Assembly (NCBI RefSeq): GCF_026151205.1 | Contig: NC_087079.1 | Coordinates: forward strand, 15,730,445 to 15,794,444 | DNA from: Bolinopsis microptera | Lineage: Eukaryota > Ctenophora > Tentaculata > Lobata > Bolinopsidae | Direction: 5' to 3' | DNA: 64,000 bases | Notes under the pieces: model-generated | Databases searched by the model: none | What the model was told of the DNA's origin: nothing | Seen by the model: only the letters and a program-made list of their open reading frames with translations | Part shown: one piece after another, positions 43,889 to 54,250 of the stretch | How positions within the stretch are numbered: position 1 is the first letter of the stretch | How the letters are laid out: each line of letters opens with the position of its first letter | Made by a program: the position numbers and the translations under genes

Positions 43889-45709
43889 TTATGGTGGGCG
43901 CCTACCACCCTCTACCGCTCCGCCGAAGTTCCCCTGACTGGTGTTAAAACGTGCTCTAGACTGGCTACTCCTTCTGCCAGCTACAGATTCCTTAATATTC
44001 GCAGCAAATTTACGGATACCACTTTTACCAAGGTGGACAATATCTGAGGTAAGAGGGCCATTTGCAGCAATATCCCATCTGCCATACTCATCAGAGAGCT
44101 GGCGACCAAAAATAGAGTTATCAATAATAAAAATGTTTCTTTGCTGATAAGACACATCGAGGATGCCCCGATTAAAGCTTTCAACTTTTCTATTTAGAGA
44201 GTTTAGTCTAGTTGGAAGTAACATTGACAAGTGGATTTTGGATTTGGGGTAGGTTTCAGTAATGTCTCTGCACTTGGATTCGAGGACATGGAGGAGGTAG
44301 GCTTCTGATCGTGGATGAGACCGGGAGTTAATACTGTTGATTCCAGTATGGATGACAATATTACGGTAAGGGCCAATCTCAATTGCATCAGGGAGAGCCT
44401 CCATGTGACCTACCAAAACACGCTTCCCAGGGACCCAACGACCAAAGGTACCTACTGAGTCACCAAATGTCATCCTGGAGGTGTTTGAATCACCCAGAAT
44501 GATGGTCGAATTGATGAAGTGAGGAGAAATGTGTCTAAAGGTCAGGCTCACTCTCTCTGTGGAGACATTCTCGTCTGGGAGGATCCCGTGTTTCCAAAAG
44601 TCCTGCGCATATCTCGTTGTGACTAACAAGCTGTTGTCCTGAAGGGGGAGATCTTCTGATTGGCTGTCATCATTATTGCAGAAGGACATGGTACGGGCAG
44701 CTCCTAGTGAGATCGTAAGGATGTGAGATTCGGGATCAATCACAGGCTCATCATCTCTGTGCATTGGAATGTGGTTAGCACCAGAGCTATACTTACTAAT
44801 GAGACACGAGTTAATCTTGATATTCCTATCATTCACTGGAGAAGGTATTTTAGGAACAATTGTGTCAATAAGCTTCTTCAGCACGTGCGGCATTTCTCTT
44901 GCTGGGTGCTCAGTGCCAGTGTACCTATACGAGAAGTCACCAAAGTACATTACTTCACGAGAGTTCTCACCAACACTAGTAAATTCGCTACAGTTACCAC
45001 TGATGAACGCTTGGACTTCCTCCTTAAGTTCTGGTGTAAGGGCTAGAGGGTCATACATTTCATAGGGCTTGCACGGTGTCACATGTTTCTTTGTGTGTGG
45101 AGAGACAGTATTAGGTAGGGGAGGGGATGTGGGACCAGGACCATGGTTAGGCTGTGGCATCCTGTTTGGTGGAGGCCGAGGGCTGCTGCTGCTTCTGTTG
45201 CCAAGCGACAACTTCATGGATGTGACTTGTTCAGTCAGGTGTAATAGGCTGTTTTGGATGCTAGTGACAGCTTCAGCTGTCAACAGGGTCGTGCTCTCTG
45301 GGTGTGGCTGGTCAACTCTCTGGAAGGCAGACTCACGGAGGCCTTTTATCTCTTGCTGTAGCATGTTCAGTTTCTCTGTGACATCATCATTAACCAACCC
45401 CTGGTTTGAAGAGCGTTCGCTAAGACATAATGCAGTGACAACCTCCTTAGTTGAACGGATGTCAGCGTAGAGGGATTCTGGTAAGCATTTCTTAATACGG
45501 TAGATACGTCCACAAGCACTGCTTAGTTTTTTGTTAAGGGGGGGGGCCAATGGATATTTTTTTGTGAAACTTGATTTCGAGATAGCAGTTGACCAACAAA
45601 CTAAGACCAGTGACCGAACTTTTGAGGGGGTCCCAGACCCCAACCGCCAAACGGTGCCCGCGGGGCAGCCACGCCCATATTTGGTCCAAATTAGGCCCAA
45701 TTTAGCCAA
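43889..45709 (-). CDS. LINE element C ORF1: AlkB-like dioxygenase fused to SGNH hydrolase
   Basis: The open frame is 606 codons, but residues 1-58 come from a foldback transposon and about 59-82 from an RT fragment, so the native start is probably later, for example M116 (45,364). A coiled-coil segment (about 105-135) and a Pro-rich linker come first. Residues about 250-394 form an AlkB-like domain: FGDFSYRY, iron ligands H317, D319 and H374, and R386-x5-R392 in RVSLTFR. The SGNH domain follows at about 400-575: GDSN (S408), GINS (N458), and D556 with H559 in DIVHLGKSG. All catalytic positions of both enzymes are present. Known AlkB proteins oxidatively demethylate bases, and SGNH domains occur in CR1-type ORF1. 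Combined action on element RNA is hypothesis. Confidence 0.85.
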   Translation of the reverse strand: MAKLGLIWTKYGRGCPAGTVWRLGSGTPSKVRSLVLVCWSTAISKSSFTKKYPLAPPLNKKLSSACGRIYRIKKCLPESLYADIRSTKEVVTALCLSERSSNQGLVNDDVTEKLNMLQQEIKGLRESAFQRVDQPHPESTTLLTAEAVTSIQNSLLHLTEQVTSMKLSLGNRSSSSPRPPPNRMPQPNHGPGPTSPPLPNTVSPHTKKHVTPCKPYEMYDPLALTPELKEEVQAFISGNCSEFTSVGENSREVMYFGDFSYRYTGTEHPAREMPHVLKKLIDTIVPKIPSPVNDRNIKINSCLISKYSSGANHIPMHRDDEPVIDPESHILTISLGAARTMSFCNNDDSQSEDLPLQDNSLLVTTRYAQDFWKHGILPDENVSTERVSLTFRHISPHFINSTIILGDSNTSRMTFGDSVGTFGRWVPGKRVLVGHMEALPDAIEIGPYRNIVIHTGINSINSRSHPRSEAYLLHVLESKCRDITETYPKSKIHLSMLLPTRLNSLNRKVESFNRGILDVSYQQRNIFIIDNSIFGRQLSDEYGRWDIAANGPLTSDIVHLGKSGIRKFAANIKESVAGRRSSQSRARFNTSQGNFGGAVEGGRRPP

Positions 45710-46894
45710 ATACTCTGAACATGCCCAAAACCCAAATTTTAGGTGCTCTACTTGTAGCTAGTGGTCTCTTGAAGTCGTATATGAAATTTCATCAAGATTG
45801 GACAAAAAATGACTGAGTTATGTGCCAAAAACCATATGCCCATATTTGGGCATACGCACCAAATTTGGTAGATTTCGTCCCATTAATTGGTCAAATATCA
45901 ATATTTTTCACTGAAACTTATTTTATATGAAAGGTAAGCCTAAACTACATATTCTCTGTAAGTTATAGCTTTATATCTGTTTAAATGTGGATACTAAGGC
46001 GAAAAGACCACAAAAAATGAACTAAATTGCCCATATCTTGGTTCGCGATATTCGCGGAATTGATCTCATTAAAATTGTAACAACTCAATCAGTTTTCAAA
46101 ATTTTTCCATGAAATTTTCGGAATCGACTCGAAATCGCATTTCCACCTTAGTTTGAGAACAGATTTTTGATTAAGGCCTCAAAAAAAATTTGGCGGCCAA
46201 ATTCTGAATTTCTCCGGGAAAATTTTGGAATTTGGCCGCCAAATTTTTTTGGAGGCCTAAATCAAAAATCTGTTCTCAAACTAAGGTGGAAATGCGATTT
46301 CGAGTCGATTCCGAAAATTTCATGGAAAAATTTTGAAAACTGATCGAGTTGTTACAATTTTAATGAGATCAATTCCGCGAATATCGCGAACCAAGATATG
46401 GGCAATTTAGTTCATTTTTTGTGGTCTTTTCGCCTTAGTATCCACATTTAAACAGATATAAAGCTATAACTTACAGAGAATATGTAGTTTAGGCTTACCT
46501 TTCATATAAAGTAAGTTTCAGTGAAAAATATTGATATTTGACCAATTTATGGGACGAAATCTACCAAATTTGGTGCGTATGCCCAAATATGGGCATATGG
46601 TTTTTGGCTCATAACTCAGTCATTTTTTGTCCAATCTTGATGAAATTTCATATACGAGTTCAAGAGACCACTAGCTACAAGTAGAGCACCTAAAATTTGG
46701 GTTTTGGGCATGTTCAGGGTATTTGGCTAAATTGGGCCTAATTTGGACCAAATATGGGCGTGGCTGCCCCGCAGGCACCGTTTGGCGGTTAGGGTCCGGG
46801 ACCCCCTCAAAAGTTCGGTCACTGGTCCTAGTTTGTTGGTCAACTGCTATCTCGAAATCAAGTTTCACAAAAAAATATCCATTGGCCCCCCCCC
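45538..46894. mobile_element. Foldback DNA transposon P1 (TTAA target)
   Basis: Two arms of about 660 bp are near-perfect inverted copies meeting near 46,220. The ends are GGGGGGGGCCAATGGATATT and its complement, flanked by TTAA on both sides (45,534-45,537 and 46,895-46,898). TTAA duplications are known for piggyBac and Kolobok elements. No transposase is present. It interrupts an RT fragment that reads in frame across the TTAA, and its left arm supplies the artificial first 58 codons of the neighbouring ORF1. Confidence 0.75.
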
Positions 46895-46898
46895 TTAA

Positions 46899-46994
46899 GG
46901 GATTGTATGTGTGGTTTCCAACTTAATTTGTCATCAATAATTACTCCAAGGAATTTAGTTTGACTAACACGCTTGATTACCTTGTTATTCATAT
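46899..46994 (-). pseudogene. LINE RT fragment split by foldback P1
   Basis: The minus strand encodes NKVIKRVSQTKFLGVIIDDKL then SWKPHIQSL. This continues at 45,533 as NKKLSSACGRIYRIKKCLP, so one RT thumb segment of the A/C type is interrupted by P1. Element C begins soon after it, near 45,465, and probably inserted into it. Confidence 0.65.
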
Positions 46995-47602
46995 CTACGA
47001 ATTATCAAAATACCTGATGTTCGAAAAAGTCTGACAAGGTTTCGTATCAGCTGTCACAACCTCTACATTGAAAGGGGCAGATACGAAACCCCCTTTGTAC
47101 CAAGAGAAGAACGTTGGTGCACCTACTGCTTTTTCAGCAAAGGGCTCAAGCCTATTGAGGACGAAAGTCACGTATTGATTGACTGTTTGCTCTACTCCTC
47201 AGTTAGGGAAAAATTCAATTTCCATCCCCAAAACATTACTGACCTAGTCGGTTTGCTCTCCAACAAAACTCTAGATCCTACCACACTCACTGCCACAGCA
47301 AGAGCAATCCATTCAATTCTCTCTGTGAACGAACAATATACAGCCTATTATAAGAGCCCAGATTTTCACTCAAATACTGGCAATTGCATAATGCTATAGG
47401 ACCTTAAAATAAAATTGAACCATACAAACTCGATTTATCTATCTTTCTAAAACTAGCATTATATAACATTTCTAAATTATCCCTACACACTTGTAAATAA
47501 TTAGAATTGTGTAACTTAAATTATTTCAGAATTACAACTATTGTGTACTCAATAAAGTAATTATCACTTTTGTATCCTTGTATCCTTGTATCCTTGTATC
47601 AC
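46995..47602 (+). pseudogene. LINE RT C-terminal zinc-knuckle fragment with 3' tail
   Basis: A frame from 46,995 to 47,399 encodes SLTRFRISCHNLYIERGRYE, then WCTYCFF...IEDESHVLIDC, a CxxC...HxxxxC tail typical of the LINE type seen at 32-34 kb. An AATAAA lies at 47,551. Four copies of TGTATCCT at 47,571-47,602 mark the LINE 3' end. Confidence 0.7.
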
Positions 47603-47849
47603 TATTTATTGTTCAATGTTTTCATGGATAAGAAAACCTAAATATATTTGTTTGGGATAATAAGTAGATACAAGCTGCTTCACAAAGTCTATCTGGGCTT
47701 ACTGGATTTGTAGACCTAGATATTTTCAGTTCTGAAATGTATAAAATATATCTGAGACTAACTTGAGTATATATTGCAGACTGCCCAACTTTTAATTCAG
47801 CCATCTTTCACGAATTATTTCTGGCGTCTGTAAAACTATATTTCAATTG
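47603..47849. other. Short intergenic stretch, no gene seen
   Basis: Sequence between the tails of two oppositely oriented LINEs; only trivial open frames. Confidence 0.4.
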
Positions 47850-47871
47850 CAATACTACTACACTACTACTA
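47850..47871 (-). repeat. RTE (TAG)n 3' tail
   Basis: The run of TAG/GTAG triplets on the minus strand directly after the RT stop marks the 3' end of this insertion. Confidence 0.7.
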
Positions 47872-47879
47872 TGTCGGAG

Positions 47880-50237
47880 CTAAGTCCGATCTACGCCAGA
47901 AAACCCCCTCCATATATCCCTGTCCCGCATCAGGGTTCGCAGTTCCTCTTTAGAGTTTGTCCCAACTTCCTTCAGTAACATAGACAAGTAGCTTTGTCTT
48001 GGTCGGCCTTGCTGTGCTCTACCGTGCGTAGGTTCCCATAAGACTAAATCACTGGCAAGTAGCTCAGGATGTCGGATGCAGTGTCCCGCCATTTTTAATC
48101 TCCTGCTTCGTAACTTGTTTGACAGCCTTGGGAGGCTACCATACAAAGTTATATTGCTGACCTTGTCCTTCCATGAGATACCCAGCACCATACGCAACAT
48201 CTTTGTGTATGTCCCGTCCAAACTTTTCTCTTGAGCCTTTGTCAGTGTCCAGGTTTCTGATCCGTAGAGCAGTACTGATTCACAAGCCGCTATGAACAAT
48301 CTAATCTTTAGGCTCTTTGAGAGTTTGGATTTCCAGATATCCTTCAGTCTATGTAGGGCACCCCACGCTTTTCCCTTTCTAACCCTTATCTCCCTATCTG
48401 TGCTCTCAATCCAGGAGCCTAAGTAGATGAAATCATCTACATTTTCTATGGCTTCCCCGGATCGACTTTGTAGGTCGCTAGATCGATCCTCCATATTCAG
48501 TGTCATGACCTTGGTCTTGCCTTCGTTTATGTGTAGTCCCACGCTTGCTGCCGCCGATTCTACTCTGAGCAGGAACTCGTTAGCCTTGTCCATGTCCTCA
48601 GATATAAGTGCTATATCATCTGCAAAGTCCACATCGGTGATGATCTTGGGCCCCACTCTTCTGCTTTTTCTACGTTCGAGGGTGAGTCCAAGTCGCTCCG
48701 CATCATCGCCTATGGCTTGCCTCATACAGTAGTCGATGACTATTGCAAAGAGGTAAGGTGCTAAGGTATCACCCTGTAACACACCTGCAAGTATCTCGAA
48801 CAATTCAGTTTCTCCGTCTGGAGTTAGGACTTTGGCCATTGTCTTCTCGTACATGAGCCGTATAAGCTGCACGATTTTGACTGGAATGCCGTAAGCTTCT
48901 AGAATCTTTAGCATTTTCCCACGATGTACACTGTCGAAAGCCTTCTTAAAGTCTATAAATGTCAGAACAGCTGGCAGTTTCCGACTCTTGACACCCTCTA
49001 TAAGACGTCTCAGTACCAATATCTGTTGAGTTGTTGACCTTCCTGGTCTGAATCCATTCTGGTTTCTACGCAGAATTGTCTCGATTTCTGGCTTCAACCG
49101 GTTTAGAACCATCTTGTTTAGAGACTTGGCAACTAGGGATGACAAGCTTATTCCCCGATAGTTCATTGGTTCGCTAAGGTCGCCCTTCTTTGGAATTGGT
49201 ATGATGTTGGCAGTTGACCATTGGTCTGGTTTCTCACCTTTCAATAGAGCATTGTTACAGAAGTCTAAGACAATTTGATCAAGGTCGCATCGTTTTAAGA
49301 CTTCTGGGGCTATGTTGTCGTCACCCCATGCTTTCCCTTCCTTTATGCTGGACTTTGCTTTCCTGTACTCATCCAACGTAAACGGTTCTGTTCCGATATT
49401 CAGAGGTGGGTGGACTGGATCAATATCCTCTTCCGCGTTCTCTACCGTCGGTGGTGAGCCGAGAAGAGTAGCAAAATAGTCCTTCCATTTCTGAACCCTT
49501 TCCGTTGGTGAGTTTCCCTTGATTTTGCCAGTATATGATGGAGCTTTACCTGTGATCTTGTTGATCATGGTCCAGCTTTTAGCATGTCTGCCCTGCCAAC
49601 TTGCTTCCTCCAGTTCCCGGACCTGCCCCTCCAGCAGGTGCTCTTTGGCTGCTTGATAAGCATCGCCTAGCTTCTGTTTGCCCTCTTGAACAGCTATTCG
49701 GTTGTCTTCTGTAGCATCTGAGTGGTATTTTATGCTACATTCCCTCAGCTTCAGCCTGGCAATCTCAACACTTGGAGTCGCTGAGATTTTACATCTTTTC
49801 TTTTTCTCCTTTTCAGGTAGTAAAAGTCGAGAAGTTGTCCTATTCGCATCAATAAAGCATTGGTACCTTTCTGTTGCCGTCTGATCATCCTTTTCAAGTA
49901 TGGAAAAGCGGTTTTTAACTTCCACTGTGTACCTCTCTTGTAGAGCGATATCAGTTTTAAGTTTAGACCAGTCCAGAACCGGAGCCCTCTTCTCCGTCTT
50001 GCTTATCCGTAGACTAAGCTTTACCCTTGCTACGACTACTCTGTGATCCGAGCCAATACTGTGGAAACTACCATATGCTTCGGAGTTCTTGACGGAGTTC
50101 CGCCATTTCTTCCGGCAAATGATGAAGTCGATTTGAGATTTACTTTGACTCATATCTGAGAGATATGTCCAGAGTTTACCTCTTCGCTTCTGAAATCTGG
50201 TGTTTGCAATCCATGTTATAAAGATAAATTGTAACAT
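47880..50237 (-). CDS. RTE-type LINE polyprotein, 5'-truncated
   Basis: This 785-residue open frame keeps the end of the endonuclease (QIDFIICRKKWRNS, then GSDHRVV) and a full RT: NYRGISLSSLVAKSLNKMV, QNGFRPGRSTTQQI, TFIDFKKAFDSVHR, GVLQGDTLAPYLF and DFADDIALI (D540, D541). The tail has GSETWTLTKAQEKSL and a GRPRQSYLSMLL motif, characteristic of the RTE clade. The stop is followed after 8 nt by a TAG-rich tail (47,850-47,871), matching the very short RTE 3' UTR. The first part of the endonuclease is missing, so this is a 5'-truncated but otherwise open copy, probably young. Confidence 0.85.
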   Translation of the reverse strand: MLQFIFITWIANTRFQKRRGKLWTYLSDMSQSKSQIDFIICRKKWRNSVKNSEAYGSFHSIGSDHRVVVARVKLSLRISKTEKRAPVLDWSKLKTDIALQERYTVEVKNRFSILEKDDQTATERYQCFIDANRTTSRLLLPEKEKKKRCKISATPSVEIARLKLRECSIKYHSDATEDNRIAVQEGKQKLGDAYQAAKEHLLEGQVRELEEASWQGRHAKSWTMINKITGKAPSYTGKIKGNSPTERVQKWKDYFATLLGSPPTVENAEEDIDPVHPPLNIGTEPFTLDEYRKAKSSIKEGKAWGDDNIAPEVLKRCDLDQIVLDFCNNALLKGEKPDQWSTANIIPIPKKGDLSEPMNYRGISLSSLVAKSLNKMVLNRLKPEIETILRRNQNGFRPGRSTTQQILVLRRLIEGVKSRKLPAVLTFIDFKKAFDSVHRGKMLKILEAYGIPVKIVQLIRLMYEKTMAKVLTPDGETELFEILAGVLQGDTLAPYLFAIVIDYCMRQAIGDDAERLGLTLERRKSRRVGPKIITDVDFADDIALISEDMDKANEFLLRVESAAASVGLHINEGKTKVMTLNMEDRSSDLQSRSGEAIENVDDFIYLGSWIESTDREIRVRKGKAWGALHRLKDIWKSKLSKSLKIRLFIAACESVLLYGSETWTLTKAQEKSLDGTYTKMLRMVLGISWKDKVSNITLYGSLPRLSNKLRSRRLKMAGHCIRHPELLASDLVLWEPTHGRAQQGRPRQSYLSMLLKEVGTNSKEELRTLMRDRDIWRGFSGVDRT

Positions 50238-52870
50238 TTATTACTTGCTTTTGCATCATGACAAGGACATCAAGTGAACATCATATTAGGACATAACAAC
50301 ACCAAACTTGGGGGTCACAACGTGATACAAGTAATCATTACTGGGCGGCGCTCAGCCTGTCATTCCGCCGCAGCTTCAATCGTGTTTATAAACACTATTA
50401 GCCTGTTGTAGGTTTATAACCTACCAAGACGCGCCGAGTTGGACTGTTCAGTTAAGTTGGATAAACATTTTTTTAAGGGGAATCAAAAAATGCGTCATAA
50501 TTCAGTAAAAGAACAATTTCATGTCAAGCATCAAAACAATCCGATGTTTTTTGACAAACTTTTTGGTCTAAACATTCACATAGTCATGTGTCTACGCGGT
50601 CGCGCGCTACTGCAAGCAAAAGGGCTTTGGTTAAAGCAAGTCTAAACAAGCCTGAAAAGTAAAATAGGTCCACCGCGCACGAGTGCACAGCGGGCCGTAT
50701 CGTGTATTGCGGGCCGTATCGTGTATTGGTATTGTAGCTTTGTCATTCATTGTGCATTGTCATACGTTGTATGACCCGCCGGGCGCTGCGCACGAGTGCG
50801 CGCGCGGCCGCTATATCGTAGAAACTATACAGCTTAGTGAAACGACAATGGGGGTCACGCCGTGATACAATTGTAGCCACAGTAAATAAAATTTTGACAA
50901 TTAGGATCACGACGTGATACAAGCGATGATTTGCTTTATTTTGCACTAAGCACAAAGTAAACGCGTGAGTCGACCAAAATTGAACAGGAAACATTTAAAA
51001 TTACTTTAAGTCACTTCGAAAAAAGGTACTTACGCTTTTATATTTATGTTTTTACAAAAAATAAAACAATTATAGCATTGTTGAGTTTGATTATTCTTTT
51101 TTAAATCTATGCCAAAAAATTTGTATAAGTGCATATATTGATTTAAAATACAATATTGCAAAAGATTTTCAATTAATAATTGGAGGACTTCGCCGCTTCG
51201 ATGTTCGACGCGCCGCGCAAACTAGCATTCTTGCTTCGCAAACTAGCATTCTTGCTTCGTCTCTTGACATCGTCAATCAAATTAATAAAATAATGGTTGA
51301 AAAAAGTTATAATTACAATGCTCGCTATTTAAAGATCGGAGTGTGCTTTCGCGAAAAATATAAACTGCGCAAAATGCAAAAATTTGTTCATGTCCCGACT
51401 TTGTTCGCTTATTACACGTATCGTTAATTTAAAATGAACAGATTAGTATTAATACTGCATATTACATTGCATATTAGATAAAATTTAAATCCTGCAATAA
51501 CAAATAAATATAGTAACTAGTATGTAGTCAAATGTCGAACCCCACACGCGCATAGCAGTTGAAAGACTCAGTAGCGCGACGAACAAAGTTAATTTTCCTG
51601 CAGTTCTCTCTACCCGGTTCTTTAGTTTCAAATTTCGCACACCGGACAAGTTATATAAAAAATTTAAATCATTAAAACACGAAATACAATAGTTTTCTTG
51701 AATCGACGGGGGAAGCTTGCTGTGGTCCCATTTAAATTCACTATGTTTGCTTTAATCAACTTTTTAAAATTTTGTTTTCCTTAATGAATTCAGAATTCAC
51801 CACAACAGACAAGTGTGTCAAAATGATGACAATCCTTGTTATCCTGAGTGTCATGTGGCAGAGTCTCAATTTCAAAAGCCCAAAGTTTTGACCAATCTCC
51901 TGAACCGCAATTGTCGCAATTTCAAATTTTTTGAAAAAAGTACTGTAGGTTGTTACCGTATTACGTTGCTATGGAATTGTATTTTTGCACCACTTTTGCA
52001 TCTGATTTGAAAATAATTCCCCTAATTACTGTCACCCATTGGTTTAAATCACGGAATCCTGTTGCACCTTTACTCATGTGACCTTCTCTTGCAGTCCTGA
52101 AATCGCTGCTTGAAGTCTGTTAAATGTCTCCATGAGTTACTTTTTTGACGGAGGCGTCTATTAATTACATCCAGCCAACCATGTAATTAATTCATTTACT
52201 TTAATCTACGACCGAGAACAAAGGAACCAGCACACAATATTTGTCGAAAAGTTGTAGTGTGGTGAATTTACAGATGTAGACATTTCATGCGGTTGTATTT
52301 TTTAATTGAGATTTTACTAGGATTTTTCAAATTGTTACCATTTTATAAAATTTATTAATTAAATGGTCGGACATTGAGGGTAGAACTAGATATTTGTTTT
52401 AGGGCTCAGATGAAAATATAGAGATATATACTGCTATCAGCCTTTAGTCTTGATAGCAACGTACCATTTCCGTTACCCATACACTGTGCTCTGCCAGTTG
52501 CAACATACTATTCGTTTTGATTTATAATTTTTCATGTCATTTCGTCTGTTGTCATTAAACAACAGTAACTTAAATAATCAAATTTTAATCATGCTGAAAT
52601 TTCAAATTATTGAACTCTATCTGCACCTTGCAAGGCTCGTTCTGTGTGTGGCTTGTATTTAAATTAATATGCAAACATGACTGATAAATTTGATAAAAAG
52701 TATTCAGGAAAAGTTAAGTAACCTAAAATATTTCAAGTTCATCAGACATGGCCCGAAACCCTGAAGTCGTAATCAGCCACCGAAATGGTCAAATAAATCA
52801 ACTTTTGTTCTTAACTGTGAACATTTCACATCTTTCATCATTAAGAACAAACAAATTTGACATTATCGAC
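50238..52870. other. Non-coding region with short repeats
   Basis: No gene is supported. Visible structures are three copies of GTCACRNCGTGATACAA (50,309-50,330, 50,850-50,870, 50,904-50,923), a tandem GCGGGCCGTATCGTGTATT pair (about 50,690-50,727), a hairpin GTAGGTTTATAACCTAC (50,408-50,424), and a tandem CAAACTAGCATTCTTGCTTCG pair near 51,218-51,259. Confidence 0.5.
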
Positions 52871-52874
52871 TTAA

Positions 52875-54246
52875 GGGGGGGGGGGGGGGGGGGGGGGGGG
52901 CCAATGGGTATTTTTTTGTGAAACTTGATTTCGAGATAGCAGTTGACCAACAAACTAGGACCAGTGACCGAACTTTTGAGGGGGTCCCGGACCCCAACCG
53001 CCAAACGGTGCGCGCAGGGCAGCCACGCCCATATTTGGTCCAAATTAGGCCCAATTTAGCCAAATACCCTGTACATGCCCCAAACCCAGGTTTATGGTGC
53101 TCTACTTGTAGCTAGTGGTCTCCTGAACTCGTATATGAAATTTCATCAAGATTGGACAAAAAATGACTGAGTTATGAGCCAAAAACCATATGCCCATATT
53201 TGGGCATACGCACCAAATTTGGTAGATTTCGTCCCATAAATTGGTCAAATATCAATATTTTTGAATGAAACTTACTTTATATGAAAGGTAAGCCTAAACT
53301 ACATATTCTCTGTAATTTATAGCTTTATATCTGTTTAAATGTGGATACTAAGGCGAAAAAACCACAAAAAATGAACTAAATTGCCCATATCTCGGTTCGC
53401 GATATTCGCGGAATTGATCTCACCAAAATTGTAACAACTCAATCAGTTTTCAAAATTTTTGCATGAAATTTTTGGAATCGACTCGAAATCGCATTTCGAC
53501 CTTATTTTAAGAACGGATTTTTGATTTAGGCCTCAAAAAAAATTTGGCGGCCAAATTCCAAAATTATATTACAGAAATTCAGAATTTGGCCGTCAAATTT
53601 TTTTTGAGGCCTAAATCAAAAATCCGTTCTTAAAATAAGGTCGAAATGCGATTTCGAGTCGATTTCAAAAATTTCATGCAAAAATTTTGAAAACTGATTG
53701 AGTTGTTACAATTTTGGTGAGATCAATTCCGCGAATATCGCGAACCGAGATATGGGCAATTTAGTTCATTTTTTGTGGTTTTTTCGCCTTAGTATCCACA
53801 TTTAAACAGATATAAAGCTATAACTTACAGAGAATATGTAGTTTAGGCTTACCTTTCATATAAAGTAAGTCTCATCCAAAAATATTGATATTTGACCAAT
53901 TTATGGGACGAAATCTACCAAATTTGGTGCGTATGCCCAAATATGGGCATATGGTTTTTGGCTCATAACTCAGTCATTTTTTGTCCAATCTTGATGAAAT
54001 TTCATATACGAGTTCAGGAGACCACTAGCTACAAGTAGAGCACCATAAACGTTTTGGGCATGTTCAGGGTATTTGGCTAAATTGGGCCTAATTTGGACCA
54101 AATATGGGCGTGGCTGCCCTGCGCGCACCGTTTGGCGGTTGGGGTCCGGGACCCCCTCAAAAGTTCGGTCACTGGTCCTAGTTTGTTGGTCAACTACTAT
54201 CTCGAAATCAAGTTTCACAAAAAAATACCCATTGACCCCCCCCCCC
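52875..54246. mobile_element. Foldback DNA transposon P2 (TTAA target)
   Basis: Same family as P1: arms of about 670 bp meet near 53,560, and TTAA lies on both sides (52,871-52,874 and 54,247-54,250). The left end has a run of about 28 G where the right end has 11 C, which suggests slippage or an assembly problem. The right end lies about 630 bp before the first coding exon of FH, where it could affect the promoter. Confidence 0.75.
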
Positions 54247-54250
54247 TTAA

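Noticed and set aside
46671-46926. Short proteins in the arms of P1, P2 and P3 (for example 52,863-53,115 and 53,970-54,267)
   Set aside because: Mirror-image frames created by the inverted arms. The same sequence is open on both strands, with no known domain.
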